Assembly (NCBI GenBank): GCA_903772945.1
Contig: CAICTM010000586.1
Span: 1 to 58,159 of the forward strand
Direction: 5' to 3'
From: Seminavis robusta
Taxonomy: Eukaryota; Bacillariophyta; Bacillariophyceae; Naviculales; Naviculaceae
Length of the DNA: 58,159 nucleotides
Part shown: positions 33,501 through 44,691 of the stretch, piece after piece
How the letters are laid out: every line of letters begins with the position of its first letter
Position numbering within the stretch: the first letter of the stretch is position 1
Notes under the pieces: generated by a model
The model's database searches: none
What the model was told of the DNA's origin: nothing
The model's input: only the letters and a program-made list of their open reading frames with translations
Translations under genes and position numbers: made by a program

Positions 33501-35692
33501 TTTTGTCCGGCCGATCCAATCAGAGAAGTCAATGGTGTTGGGAGTAGTTGCTGATAGAAAGACCAGGTTGACGTATGCTGGTAGCATGATAATCACTTCC
33601 TCCCTGTCGCCAGGAGCGTGGTGCACATGTTAGAAATGACGTTTGTACCTTTGCTGCCCTGATCACGCAACTTGGATTGACCTACCAAACAACGCCACGT
33701 TCTGTATCGTTGATATAATGCACTTCATCGAAGATCTTTGGACAAACAGCGTTCAGGTATCGATAATTGAGGGATACAAACGACAATCACAGGGGCAACA
33801 AATACGCAACCTTACCACCCATTCTATATCACGGATCAAATCAGCCCCACGATAGAGCATACTGTGAACGAAAGCGCTTTCCATGAGACCGCTTCTAGCC
33901 AGTCAGCCTCGTGACTTTGTGTCCGTGGCTTACCTTCGTAGAATCTCCGTCGTCATGATGATACAAGACGAATCATCTGCGTTGATTTGCATATCACCCG
34001 TGATCAGACCAACATTTTCTGCCCCAAACTTCAAGCTGAAATCACGAAACTTTTGGTTGCTTAGGGCCTTTTGCGTTGGACAGAGACAGGAAGAGTGCCC
34101 ATAATGTTCAGTCGAAACGTTGTGCAGAAGACAGTACGACGAGAAAAACAACTCTTACCTTGATGGGCGAAGTGTAGATGCAACGAGTGGCCCGTTGTCT
34201 TGCCAATGCTACTGCATATTCTGCAACAACGGTTTTCCCTTTTATTGAGGAATGATTGACATGGACGTTAGCAACAGAGCCTTTTGCCTCTTTAGATGAG
34301 CAGTGCAATCAACAGCCAAATACATTACATACCTGCCGAAGTATGCGCTGCCACAAAGACGGATTCATTCCGTTCCAGGCGCACTATTGCCTGCTGTTGA
34401 AACCCATCCAAGGCGAAGGGGAAGGTCATGGCAGGGTTTGGAATCCAGGCATTAATGTCGTCAATGGGCAAGAGTTTGGTATTGGCCCATGACTTGCGAG
34501 TAGAATCTTGCTGGTCACGAGATTGACGCTCTGCGAGCTCCAATGGATTATTGTTGTCGGCAACGCTTGTTTTCTGTTTCTTGTCCAGATCACCAGATTC
34601 TGGCAAGGATAGCTCCAGAAGCAGCTCATCTACTTCACCGGCATCCGTGGATACTTCAGCTGGGTTAGAGTCATTATCTTCGGCCTGTGGAGGGGGTATA
34701 CTGTCTTGTGTTTCGTCAACTTGCTCATCTTCATTCCCTCCATCCTCGTCGCTATCAGAAGAGTCGTCAAACATGTCTTTCAACGGCTTCTTTCCTTTCT
34801 TTTTGACCACGATTTCGTCAGAGTCTGAGTCACCGCCATCGCTGCTGCCAAACAGAGAATCATCATCGAGAAAATCCTGAGCCGTCCAGAGCGTCGTTGT
34901 TCCAAAAGATGTGGCTTGTGCTGCACCAATTGGCGGTTCTGCCCATGAGTCTGGTTCTTCACTGTGGTCAACTAGCAGATCAATCTTTGGCTGCTCGGAG
35001 TCCTCGACAAATGGTTCCTCGGGTTCTTGTGCTGGATTGTCGTCTTTTGGTTTTCCATGAACATCGTCCCAGCTAAGTCCCACCTTGAAATCAACACCCG
35101 GAGGCGCTTTGATGATTGTTCCATCCTTCCAACTGGCCTCTGATCCCTTTTCCAGCACTTCTAGGGCATCTTTGACAGCTTGTTGCGACAGAAAGGAATC
35201 AATTTCTTCGGAAGCAGCCGTTGTTTCGTCTGTCCCCAACCCACCAGCCCGAAAGGGTCGACATTGCCCTGACACGCCTCGGGTATACTCAGATAATTTG
35301 TTGGATAGATTTCCTCCCAGCTGACGTTTCTTGGCTCCTGCTGCCATTGGATCTCCTCCCTCGGTACCTTCTTCGTCAATCTGAATATACGCTAGAGGCA
35401 CTTCGACTACCTCGTCTTTCTGTTTGGCTTGTGGCAATCGGGATCGAATGGAACGAGGTAAAGACGACAAGGTTGCTAGAGTGGTTTGTGGTGCTGATAG
35501 AGAGCATTGATACAAGTGATCCGGAATGGGCCGTTTCCAGCTACCTTGCAATGGAGCCAAGACTCCATGTTTCTGCCAAACCTCTTGCACATTCTTCTGT
35601 AGCACTGTCGAAGGTTTCCGAGCAGCTTGATCCTCGCGTTTGCTGCGATCTTCCTCCAGGAGGTGAAGGAGCTTCTCTACAGAAAGACTCAT
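30555..35692 (-). CDS. SKI2: Ski2-type DExH RNA helicase (superkiller complex, exosome cofactor)
   Basis: Twelve exons on the minus strand: 35692-34333, 34238-34159, 34067-33934, 33861-33816, 33735-33686, 33603-33473, 33396-33089, 33004-32834, 32746-32567, 32480-32460, 32380-32232 and 32145-30555; all phases close to give 1,406 residues. It unwinds RNA and feeds it to the cytoplasmic exosome with Ski3/Ski8. Motifs: AAHTSAG|KT (P-loop, split by an intron), [25 protein letters not shown] (DEVH box), [23 protein letters not shown] and [12 protein letters not shown]. The C-terminus [20 protein letters not shown] is the DSHCT end. The N-terminal ~400 residues are acidic and low complexity. The 21-bp exon 10 encodes only GEYVQMA. 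FGSDSD-type acidic runs are plausible phosphorylation sites. Mtr4 is less likely because the N-terminal WRKP-type segment ([11 protein letters not shown]) is Ski2-like. Confidence 0.92.
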
Positions 35693-36598
35693 GCTTCAGC
35701 AGACACCTTGATCAATTGACAGCAGAAGAGAAGAAGATACCTCGGGAACATACTGTATGGATCTTGGCCCAGCTGGACGGGGAGCCAACCAACACGAGGG
35801 CTTGCCATTGCAGTGTCGATGGCAAACAAGCATGCGAAGCTGTAATTCCGATGATTAAGACAAAAACCAAACATTTTCAATGTTCTTTGCTTTGCTTTTA
35901 AAACCAGCTGGCTTCCGTAGAAATCTACCCACTCTAAACCCCCGTTTGTTTTCAAGAATAACACAAACTATGTGGCAGCACTAGCTAGACCAAATCGTCT
36001 ACAGTATGCATAGCCAGCGAGCTCTGATGAAGGGCTGAAAGGAGCTGCCGCTGATGACGCCCTCGTCTCGCCGCAAGAAGTGGCTGAAGATGACGTTCGA
36101 AAGCAGCCTTCACCTGCAAACCTTTTCGGGCACCACCGTACGGTACCATACGGTACAACTGGTAGCTACTTCGTTCCCCAGGCCGCAACGGTATTCTTCT
36201 ATTAATAGTTAGCGAATGCTGTCTACGCATGAGGAACAAAGTACCTATTAATAATAGCTACCGGTAGTACGGTGGCCAGCTGAACTGAACGGCGATCTAG
36301 CGATCATGGAGATTGTACCGGTACGATGTGACAATCACTCTACTGAATGCTGGAATTCAATTGCAAAAAATTAGCCCACAATCTGCTGTTCAGAACGAAA
36401 CGACGAAAGACTAGCTAGAAGAAAAGCAGGCTTGGCACTTCCGGGAAAGATCAGATGTATGCCGGCAACTGTTGATTGTTTTATTGGTCCTGCGGATGCT
36501 ACAGTGCCTGCCAAAGTAAATGTGACCCATGGCAGCATGATCCTGCATGCAACATAGGAAAGGACTCCTGTAGATTGTATCTTGTTTGTTTGCTTGCC
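35693..36598. other. Intergenic, Ski2 promoter side
   Basis: No supported gene. It holds TACCGGTA at 36259 and 36316 and several GTACGGTACC variants at 36135-36160, with a TAATAATAG stretch beside them. The first ~200 bp should hold the Ski2 promoter. Confidence 0.5.
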
Positions 36599-37495
36599 TC
36601 ACACATCGGATTGTGGGCGATCCACCAAGACAGCATTGCCATTGTTGCCTTCTTCGTCATCACTATCAGAGGATCCCCCATGTCGTATAGCACCTGAACT
36701 CCCGTATTTGTCGATATGTTTTGGATCTCTCATGATGGCATGTGCCATGATGATGAATCCCGTAATGAAAGAAAACAGAAGTGCGGGACGAAAGCATTTC
36801 CAAACCACCACCACAACTGAAATGACAAAGAGCACATAAAATCGATGGGAAATACTGACCAATATGGAAATATTGTGATTGAACAGCACAACTTCATTGT
36901 GAATGAGATAATTGTGTCCCCACCATAACAGCCATACCAAACCTAGACTGAGCAGCATTCCCGGGTGCATCAATGCCACTACCACAGCGACACCAAAGGC
37001 CACCATAGCATAGTTGGTGAGAAAGAAGGAAATATTCAGTTTGATACGGGAGGTGATTTTTTCGGGAGTAGCCTTGTCCATTTTCTTGATGGGAGGTGTA
37101 AAGGCTCCTGCCGACATGCAAAAGTTGTTGCCGCTGATACCCAAAAACATGGGCAAAGGTCGTAATGTTTCCATGGAAATGGATCCCCACATGCGTGATG
37201 CCCTGGTAGCAAAGAAAAATAGAGAAAAACAATATGGTCAACCCAAAAGAGAGACAAGAAAAAGACAAGACGGTGGAACACCGTGAGGAGTGAGATGGAT
37301 GCTCCAGAAGGATCACATTATTTCACGAAACAAATAGAGCTTTTGAGGGTCTTACATTCCAGACACGTAGAGCCTTGCGCTCTCCACCATGTCAAGGCCC
37401 ATACTGCCATGGCCACCACCTGACATGAGAGGCACTTTTTCGTTCTGGGCCGGACTCGTCAATGGAATGTTTCGTTGGGAGGCTGTCAGTGGCAT
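36599..37495 (-). CDS. PRA1 (prenylated Rab acceptor) family membrane protein
   Basis: Exons 37495-37356 and 37202-36599 encode 247 residues; the intron (GTAAGA...CTACCAG) splits codon ATG and keeps the frame SGM|ASRMWGS. The PRA1 core is visible: ITSRIKLNISFFLTNY followed by two pairs of hydrophobic helices (MVAFGVAVVVALMHPGMLL with LGLVWLLWW; then FYVLFVISVVVVV with LLFSFITGFIIMAHAIM). PRA1 proteins sit in ER/Golgi membranes and affect Rab and SNARE traffic by interacting with prenylated Rabs. A Ser/Asp-rich acidic tail (SSDSDDEEG) ends the protein and a Gln/Thr/Ser-rich N-tail precedes the core. The start at 37495 is the first in-frame ATG; upstream codons in frame lack one. It is divergent from the Cys-repeat gene at 38068. 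Confidence 0.88.
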
Positions 37496-38067
37496 GTTGC
37501 TTCTAGCTAGACTATCTCTTCCTCTCTTGTGTTGTCGATGAGCTTCGAAGATTGATGCGAGGACAGAATTCAAAATAAAGTGCACCGGTGCCGTTCGTGC
37601 ATGGTGTGTTCATTCGTCGTTTCGGTTCTGTTGAAATCTTTACCGTCAGAGCTCTCTCAACTGCACTGGGCGAGGGGTTTCGATCGTGAGCCTCCTCATT
37701 CAGCGGGGCGGTGACCTTCTCAACACGTAAATTGCTCTGTGCGTCAGTGGAGGGCCACTGACGTTGCCGTGGCAAGCATGACATCAAGTTCATTTTTCCA
37801 TGGAAAGAATTGGATCTCGGTATACCCGTATCTGTATTTTATTATTAGTTGATTATTCAATCCGAAGCAACCACTTTGTATCGTAGCGGACACGTTAGGA
37901 TAATCGTAATAATATGGAAATAAATTTGTACAAGGTTGTATTGCCTCCATCGTTCCCTCTCGTGGCTTTGCTATCGTCCACATCATCTCTTCAAGTAGTT
38001 ATCATTTCTTTGTAGATTGCAGACATCAGCTTTTATACCAAAGCTACCATCCAACAAAGCCAAAACG
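37496..38067. promoter_or_regulatory. Shared region between divergent PRA1 and Cys-repeat genes
   Basis: 572 bp between two divergent starts, so it should hold both promoters; no specific element can be named. A short repeat of GGCCACTGACG is seen near 37750 (GTGGAGGGCCACTGACG). Confidence 0.4.
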
Positions 38068-38739
38068 ATGACCCAGCTCCGCTTTTCGTTGCCATTGGCC
38101 GTTTGTGTCTTTATCTCTGCCACTCCAGGTGAACACAACAACAATGTGGCATCAGCTTTGTCCATGCCCCGTCGCGGATTCCTCCAGCAAGCCACGGTCG
38201 CAACGACCGGAGCTACCATGGGATGGGTCTTGAGTCAGCAGCAACAACTGTCGCATCCGGGTGGTTGTGCCTGTGGCCAGTGCCTCCATGCCAAAAATTG
38301 CAACTGTGGAACGTGCACCACCGGTGTTCATGTCGCAGGATGTCAGTGTGGTTCCTGTGTCTCCGGTCATGATGCTGGATGCAACTGTGCCATGTGTGGC
38401 ACTCATGATGCCGGATGCAACTGTGCCATGTGCAGTGATCATGGTGCGGGATGCAACTGTGGTACATGTGGCGGTGGTCTGGCATCGGCCTTTCGACCAC
38501 CGGCGGCATATGCCTACGAAAAACGACAAGTCGGTGGTGCCAATCCATCCGCCGAAACTGCCGCCTTTAACATTCAAAGCGAAAAGACATACGATCGATT
38601 GGAAAAGAGTGGATTTCCCTTGGATAGCAGGGCCGAAGAACAAGCAAGGCTCAGCGATGCTCTGGCGTCATTCTCCTATCCTGCATCCAACGCGGCTGCC
38701 AGTGACAAAAACGACAATAAGAAGCAGGGCAAGAAATAA
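38068..38739 (+). CDS. Tat-signal protein with six CxCxxC motifs, probably thylakoid lumen
   Basis: 223 residues from ATG 38068. The leader has two parts: a hydrophobic signal-like helix (FSLPLAVCVFISA, ~6-18) and, after a spacer, a twin-arginine motif MPRRGFLQQATVATTGATMG (~33-52), the R-R-x-F-L form used by the chloroplast Tat route. This order fits ER/plastid then thylakoid lumen targeting in a complex plastid. Residues 67-134 carry six C-x-C-x2-C motifs (C67, 78, 92, 105, 117 and 129 as first Cys) at 11-14 residue spacing, giving 18 Cys, with GC(N/Q)C the commonest form. A charged C-terminal part (YDRLEKSGFPLDSRAEEQ) ends in Lys/Asn-rich sequence. It could bind metals like a metallothionein or form disulphides; neither is shown. 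No homologue family is recognised. The Tat route would allow folding and cofactor loading before transport. Confidence 0.7.
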   Translation: MTQLRFSLPLAVCVFISATPGEHNNNVASALSMPRRGFLQQATVATTGATMGWVLSQQQQLSHPGGCACGQCLHAKNCNCGTCTTGVHVAGCQCGSCVSGHDAGCNCAMCGTHDAGCNCAMCSDHGAGCNCGTCGGGLASAFRPPAAYAYEKRQVGGANPSAETAAFNIQSEKTYDRLEKSGFPLDSRAEEQARLSDALASFSYPASNAAASDKNDNKKQGKK

Positions 38740-39783
38740 ATATACATTTGCAACAAACAGGTGCAGCCAAGAATGCTTCCGGTGGGCTTGGTGCGCGCGG
38801 GTTCTTCTTGCAGGTAACCCGTTTCCAGGTACGGTACTACCGATATGCTCACCTGGAAAGATAAGTCACTGCGTGTGGCAACTTTATGAAGTTCTTTCTT
38901 GATTATTTAGTCCCAAGTGATACAAAGGATACACTTGCAGTATAAACAACTAGTTTGCTTACAAAACCTTGTAACGAGTAGAAAAGCAAAAAATGGGAGA
39001 GGAACACCAAAGCGCAAGTAGAGGTCCTGGAGCTCATTTTGAGAATAGCTACACGCATTCACTCTTGGTCCACCAGTTTTACCTGCTCTGGCAAAGACAA
39101 CGGGCATTGTTCCAACAGAGCATCTGTACCGCTCATGACGATGGTTGGTGTTGCCTTTTGCAGCACCTACTTAGTTCAGTCACTTTTTTGCTAAAATCGT
39201 ATGACCTTCATCTAATCACTCTTGCAAGCACCCGAGCACGCCAAAGTCCAAGCCCTTACGCAATGGCTTGCTGACATCAGTGCTGACAAGACGCAATGCC
39301 CCCACTCTACATTGCTCTAGCTAGTTCAAGAATCTCATTTGTGCCTACATGGTTCCCCCAACATCAAGCATCGTGCCCTCAAGCTTGGCCCCATGTTTGA
39401 CCCCTGACCCAACCGAGCCCTGATACTTATGCAGAGGGTGTGACTGTAACTCATCCTGGTGCCGAAAAAGGCCGGAGAATGGATATTGAAGACTCCAAGC
39501 GTCCAATCGGCATGCAACGAAACAAGGAGTTGCGACGGAACAAAACAGCACCGAAACAACTCTTATTGCAAAAGACTGGGCTAAAAGCCAGTTCAAGGAA
39601 AGGTGTGGCCCGACTTGATGGCGAAGGAAAACAATGCCAAAGAAACCAGCCATCACAGCTTGAAGTCACGGCACAAAGCAAATGTTAACTGCTTGTTTTA
39701 TTATTAATTTTACTTTCTTTATGGTTTCTATTGCGGTTTGTTTGTTCTTTGTTTGTTTGCTTGCTTGCTTGCTTGTTGCGTGC
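38740..39783. other. Intergenic between convergent-side genes
   Basis: No supported gene. The right end has a TTTG/GCTT simple repeat run (39735-39780), probably in the 3' untranslated part of the leftward sorting nexin gene. Other open frames here lack ATG starts. Confidence 0.5.
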
Positions 39784-42700
39784 TCATTGCATCGTATCAC
39801 TTGATTCAAACGCAATGCTCGCTGCCATGCCAGTTGGCAAGACGTCTTCGCCCTCGAACTGGCCACCCCAACTCATCAAGCCGTCCACCAGACTCTGCAT
39901 GGATTCACTCATAATTTCGTGCTCATCTTTGGTTCTCTTCTTCCGATCTTCAAAGGGATGAGGCGGAGCTCCACCGCTCACACAGTCCCTTGGCATTGAT
40001 ACCTCAGCGATAGGGGCTGCCGCCATGGAGACCTCTGCCAGTGGTGCTGCTGTCGCAAACGGTGGCAGGATGGGCTGAGCAAAGGGAAGAACTGAATCTT
40101 CTGACTCGGTCTTGTCAGCAGCTGGCGCTCTGGCTGCATCGTTCGGCTTCATTTCCGATGGCAGCGGAGCTGGGGCGCTCGCGAGTATGTTGTGATCCAC
40201 AGCAACAATGACGGGTTTTCCCGCCGTATCTTGGAAAATTGTCGCAGTTGCATCTTCATGGTCGGATTGCTGGAGAGGGACTTCGGACGCATCGATGCAA
40301 TTAAAGTCGTCATCGGTGCCGGTACTGGCCTCACGCACAATGCCAATTGAACAAGCCGATGCCCCTGGCTGGGAGTTCTGGAGATTGCCAGACGAGAACC
40401 CAGAAGAAGAACTGGCTTTGGAAACACCAAACAAGTCAGCAAAGACACCTTCGCCCAACGTATCCGTGGTCACAGCGGAGGATTGGCTTTGGCTTTGTTG
40501 TTGCATGTAGGTGTTCCCAAAAGAAGAAGACTGCGAATACGATGCTTCTGAGGCATTGCTGGGGTGGTTGATCCCGGTTTGTACTCTGTAAGTTGGGACG
40601 GAAGGTGGGGCTTTTCTTGTCTGCGCCGCCGGAATCACCGTTGAGCCGATGAAACCATCCCGAAGGCAAGACCAAGCATCCACAGCTCTTCGGGTGGCTT
40701 CCAGCTGAGAACGAGCATGTGAAACGCAGGCCTGAAGCATCTCTCGTTTGCGGTGAACGTTCCAGCATTTGACGTCGTGGGCCAACGCAAGAGTGGCCCT
40801 CCTTTTGACGGCTTTGGCTTCATGCTCCACAACAGCTGCATGAAAGGCATGGCTTTGAGCAATCGACGCGCGAGTCTGAGCTGCTCGAGCTTCGTCGATT
40901 GATGGGAATCCTCCGGCATCGCAAGTACTCTGTGCCGCGTATGCTGCTGCGCTTGCTGCGGCCTTGGCATTCTCGGCGGTTCTTGCAGCCCTGACAGCTG
41001 AACGCACATCCTCAGCCGCCGACACGGCCGAGTTGGCAAGCGAAGTCTGCCATGACATGTCTGGTCAGTTTTTCGGAGTTGAAAAGCCTGCTGTGAGTAC
41101 ACCAATAACGAAAGAAACGAGCAAAGCAAGCAGTTGTCTGTCCCAGTCAAACAAACGTACCGTCAATCAAGACAAGGTCGCTCTCTTCGTACACCTCACT
41201 GCTTTGTTCAATACCCGAAACTCCTTTCAAGAGTGCTCTCTGTTGGATGAATTTGCCACGCAACCCCTTCCAGGAATCAAAGCCCTGCACAATATCCAAG
41301 TGAAGTGTCAACCGCTCTCGACGAGCCCTTCCAATAGCACCTCCACTGGCAAGGCAGCGCGACAGTGTGTTGTCGACTGATCCAATAACTTCGCGGAGCT
41401 TGTCAATGTGCTCGTCCACCGAGATATCCCCTAGAAAAGCCGAACGAGCATCGTCCTCTTCGTCCACAGGAAAGCGGCGACGCAGGGTTTGGGTACCGTA
41501 ATGAAACCGAGCTTCCCGTGAATCCACCGAACCCCCTGGTCCACTGGAGACGGACGATGAGTCTGTCTGATGACCCTGCGAGTAGCCCGCACTCAAGATG
41601 CGCCGTTCTGGAGCTGGTATCGGGAGTGGCAACAAGTCGTATCCATCGTCGTCGTTGGGGGGTCGTACTTCAGCCTGTAGTTCACTTAGTACGCTGACCA
41701 CCCCTTGTTCAAAGCTACCAATTTGTTCTGCCGCACTCAGCGGTTCAGCTGCAGCATCAGCATTATTGCCAGAGTTGTTGTTGGCATTATCGTCTTGTTC
41801 CTCGTCTCCCCAATCCATTTGCCTTCCACCGGGATGATCAAAATTGGGCAGAGAGGCGTGTTGTAGCCGTGCACTGGCCGACTGCATTCCGGTGGTTTCC
41901 AAGATCCCGTGTACTTTCAGCGCCATGGCTGCCTGGGCCGCAGTTCGGACCCACGAGAGACTGGGATGCGCGCCCGAGGAAGAACCCCAGAAAGGCAGAA
42001 TTGTCTTTCCGTCCACCAGTTGTGGCGTTTGCTCTTTTACTTCTTTTGATAGACGCAGGCATTCTTCCAAGGATTGCTTGGCAGCTTCTAGGCCCGATTG
42101 ACTTGCCTGTTTTGTAGAAGATTAGATGTGGTGGGATACAAACAAGGTCAGATACTACCCAACCAAGCGAACAAGACAAGCACACACACACTACCTGGCA
42201 CCTAGAACATAGTAAGCTTACTTACTTTCAAAATTGTGTTGAGAGGAAACGATGTGGAGAGCGCCGGATGCTCTAGCAGGTAGTTCAAGTATCGTTCGAT
42301 CTGGCGTGCCCTTCCAGCGGGTGAATTGGGATTGTAGTAGCTCTCTGGCAATGCCAAACACAGCGACGGTGATGGCTTGGCCTTGGGTTTGTTAGGTGGC
42401 AACGCCTTTTTGGGCTGAATGGTGGTAATAATGCCCTGTGAGTTGGGCATTATTATTATTTGCCCCGATGTGGTAGTCTTCCAGAGCGTCTTGGCGAGCC
42501 CAAACATGGATGTCGTGGTATCTTTGAGTATCTCCACTCCTGCCGCAGCCGCCGCAATGGCCCCACCGGTGGTATTCTTGATACTGGTGGACGCATTCAA
42601 AATGGTATCGTTGTCTCGTTGAAACTGTGCCATGGTCAGGTTATGTTGTTTGCCATGTCTTGGAAACGGGGGCAAGATTCTTCCACACAACGTGCCTCCG

Positions 42701-43716
42701 AGTACCTTGTGTGACGTGAAAGTGTCATTGAGCCACTTCATGTCTTCCATGGACCGTCTCACGACAATGGGCGGTCCATCTTCGTGGCTTTTCATGTAGG
42801 ATACCTTGAATTCAATATTATTGTGGTTGTGGCTGTTGGACGAGGATGGCATGCTGGGATACGTGTGTGACTGTGATCCAAAAAGACTGATTTTGACAAT
42901 GCCTTGCTGTGACGACGACGACGCCCGTCGTTTGGAGGACTCGTGTGCTGCGAGCAAACTGTGATCGAGATCGAGTTCCGGTAGAGGCAGGGGCGTCTGA
43001 CTCTTGCGTTCGTAGTTGGCGAGTTGTTCTCTCGAGAGTGGGACGGGTGGTTCGGGTGGTGGAACATCGACCACGACGAGTTCACTTCCTCTGGGCGAGT
43101 TTCGATGTCGCATGGTTTGTTGCAAGTGGCGTGCCGAGAATCGTCTCTTGGCTTCTAGGTATTGGGCAAGAGCAATGAATCGACAAAAGACCATCCAAGA
43201 TTCAACGCCCAACTCGACATTTCGCATGTCCTCTGGTGTCAATCTCATTTCGGGCACGCGGCTGCTTTCCACAACGGATTTCCATACTTCATCAAATGTG
43301 GGACTGCTCTTGTTGTGGTTGTTGCTTTTAGCTTGACTTGTTGTATGATCGCAAGCAGAAGAAGATCGTCTCAAATCTTCATCTCGTCGCAAAAAGACGG
43401 GACAACGGAGCGTGACGAATTCGTGAATGGTCCGCCGTTCGACGGCTCCTCTGCTTTCCGTATCGAGAATGGCGAAAAGTTTGGAACAAAAGTCGAAATC
43501 TTGGGCCGCGAAAATCAAATCGTGTGTCTGTCCATCTTCAAGGCAAATGTCAATTATGTATGTTGATGCGCCATCGTCATCTTGCATGCGACAGAGCGAT
43601 CCTTGGTGGGGTACAACGACAGTACTGGCGCTACTCATCGAAGCGGGTGGTGGATCTACCAAACTGGAGCGAAAGGAAGATAAAAGTTGGTTGGAAGAAT
43701 TCGTGTAGGACTTCAT
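39784..43716 (-). CDS. Long PX-domain sorting nexin with EF/EH-like N-terminus
   Basis: Exons 43716-42226, 42106-41161 and 41060-39784 encode 1,237 residues; all junctions close in frame. An EF/EH-like helical region comes first (LFAILDTESRGAVERRTIHE near 90). The PX domain follows at about 300-495: KVSYMKSHEDGPPIVVRRSM...LPPFPRHGK, ending QIERYLNYLLEHPALSTSFPL. PX domains bind phosphoinositides on endosomes; the RR within the PX is the usual basic phosphate-binding patch. A long C-terminal part has alanine-rich helices (SAAEDVRSAVRAARTAENAK) that could form a BAR-like coil, interrupted by Ser/Gln/Pro-rich linkers. A PX-BAR sorting nexin in endosomal recycling (SNX8/Mvp1-like) is the best fit; BAR cannot be proven. 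It is longer than typical sorting nexins (about 450-700 residues). The first ATG of the frame is at 43716. Confidence 0.78.
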
Positions 43717-44691
43717 AGTTGACTTGACTTGACTTTTGCTATGTAGAGTGGATTGTGGATCAATTGTGAGCCTCTTGTTAGTACTGGTAGGAATCTTTCG
43801 ACAGTCTGCTGGTGACTGACATGAACCAAGCAACAGCTCTTCTTATACTAGTACACTACTAGTAGCACTATGATAGTGAATTCCTATGCTCTGTCAGGGA
43901 ACCCTTGCTTTTTCTTTTTCACTTTCTTCTTGACACTGATGATGAGAGCGTGCGGAGGTTCGCCACAAAATCTGAATCTCAAGTTCTGATGATTGACTCG
44001 ACAAACTTTTTGGTTTGTTACTTTGTTGAAGTCTTTCTTTTCTTTCTACGCCACAATGGGATTGATATGAGTTCACAACGGCAACATGAAGTTCTGTTGC
44101 AGAATAATGAGATGACGAGTCGTGCACGGAGGAGAAGAAAAATGCTGTCACCGAAAGAACAAAGGAAGGATATCAATAATTTGCCACACAACACACTACA
44201 AACAAAAAAGTCTTTAGCTCTAGAAGAGAGGAGGATAAGACTCTTTGGTTGTTGTTGTTCTTGTTGTTGTTTGTTCTGTTTGTTGTTTTTCTATTTTATA
44301 GAACAAACACACCGTGCACCATCGACAAGACAAGTGTTGTTGCCACAGTGAAAGCGGTGACGAAACCCAACAGAACAAATCATGAAGAGGAAGTTCTCGT
44401 TCTCAAAGAGTGAGATCGTTCGTGACTCAATCAAACGGAACTACACGTACTACATACTTGCACTCCGAGTGGTACCAAAAGATTCGTCCTTGAAGGAATT
44501 CAGACATCACAGCTTGTGATGCCACGACCTCATCACTCGATCACTCACTGACTCCAAGAAAAGCAGAAGGTTCCGTTTCAGTTACTCCATTAAGTCGAGT
44601 TGAGTTGTTTGCTGTCTCCGATTGATCCAACCCTCTTCGTACCAGCAATTACCGATACTACTCTACTAGCTGAAGGAAGGATGGATTGCCC
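43717..44691. promoter_or_regulatory. Divergent intergenic region, sorting nexin and GT23-like genes
   Basis: 975 bp between two divergent starts. A rightward open frame (about 43905-44351) has a run of Cys/Phe/Leu but begins without ATG and matches no family. It must hold both promoters; no specific site is named. Confidence 0.45.

Noticed and set aside
43905..44351. Rightward open frame with Cys/Phe-rich membrane-like stretch
   Set aside because: Starts at TTG, low-complexity hydrophobic run from a TTGTTG repeat, lies in a divergent promoter region.
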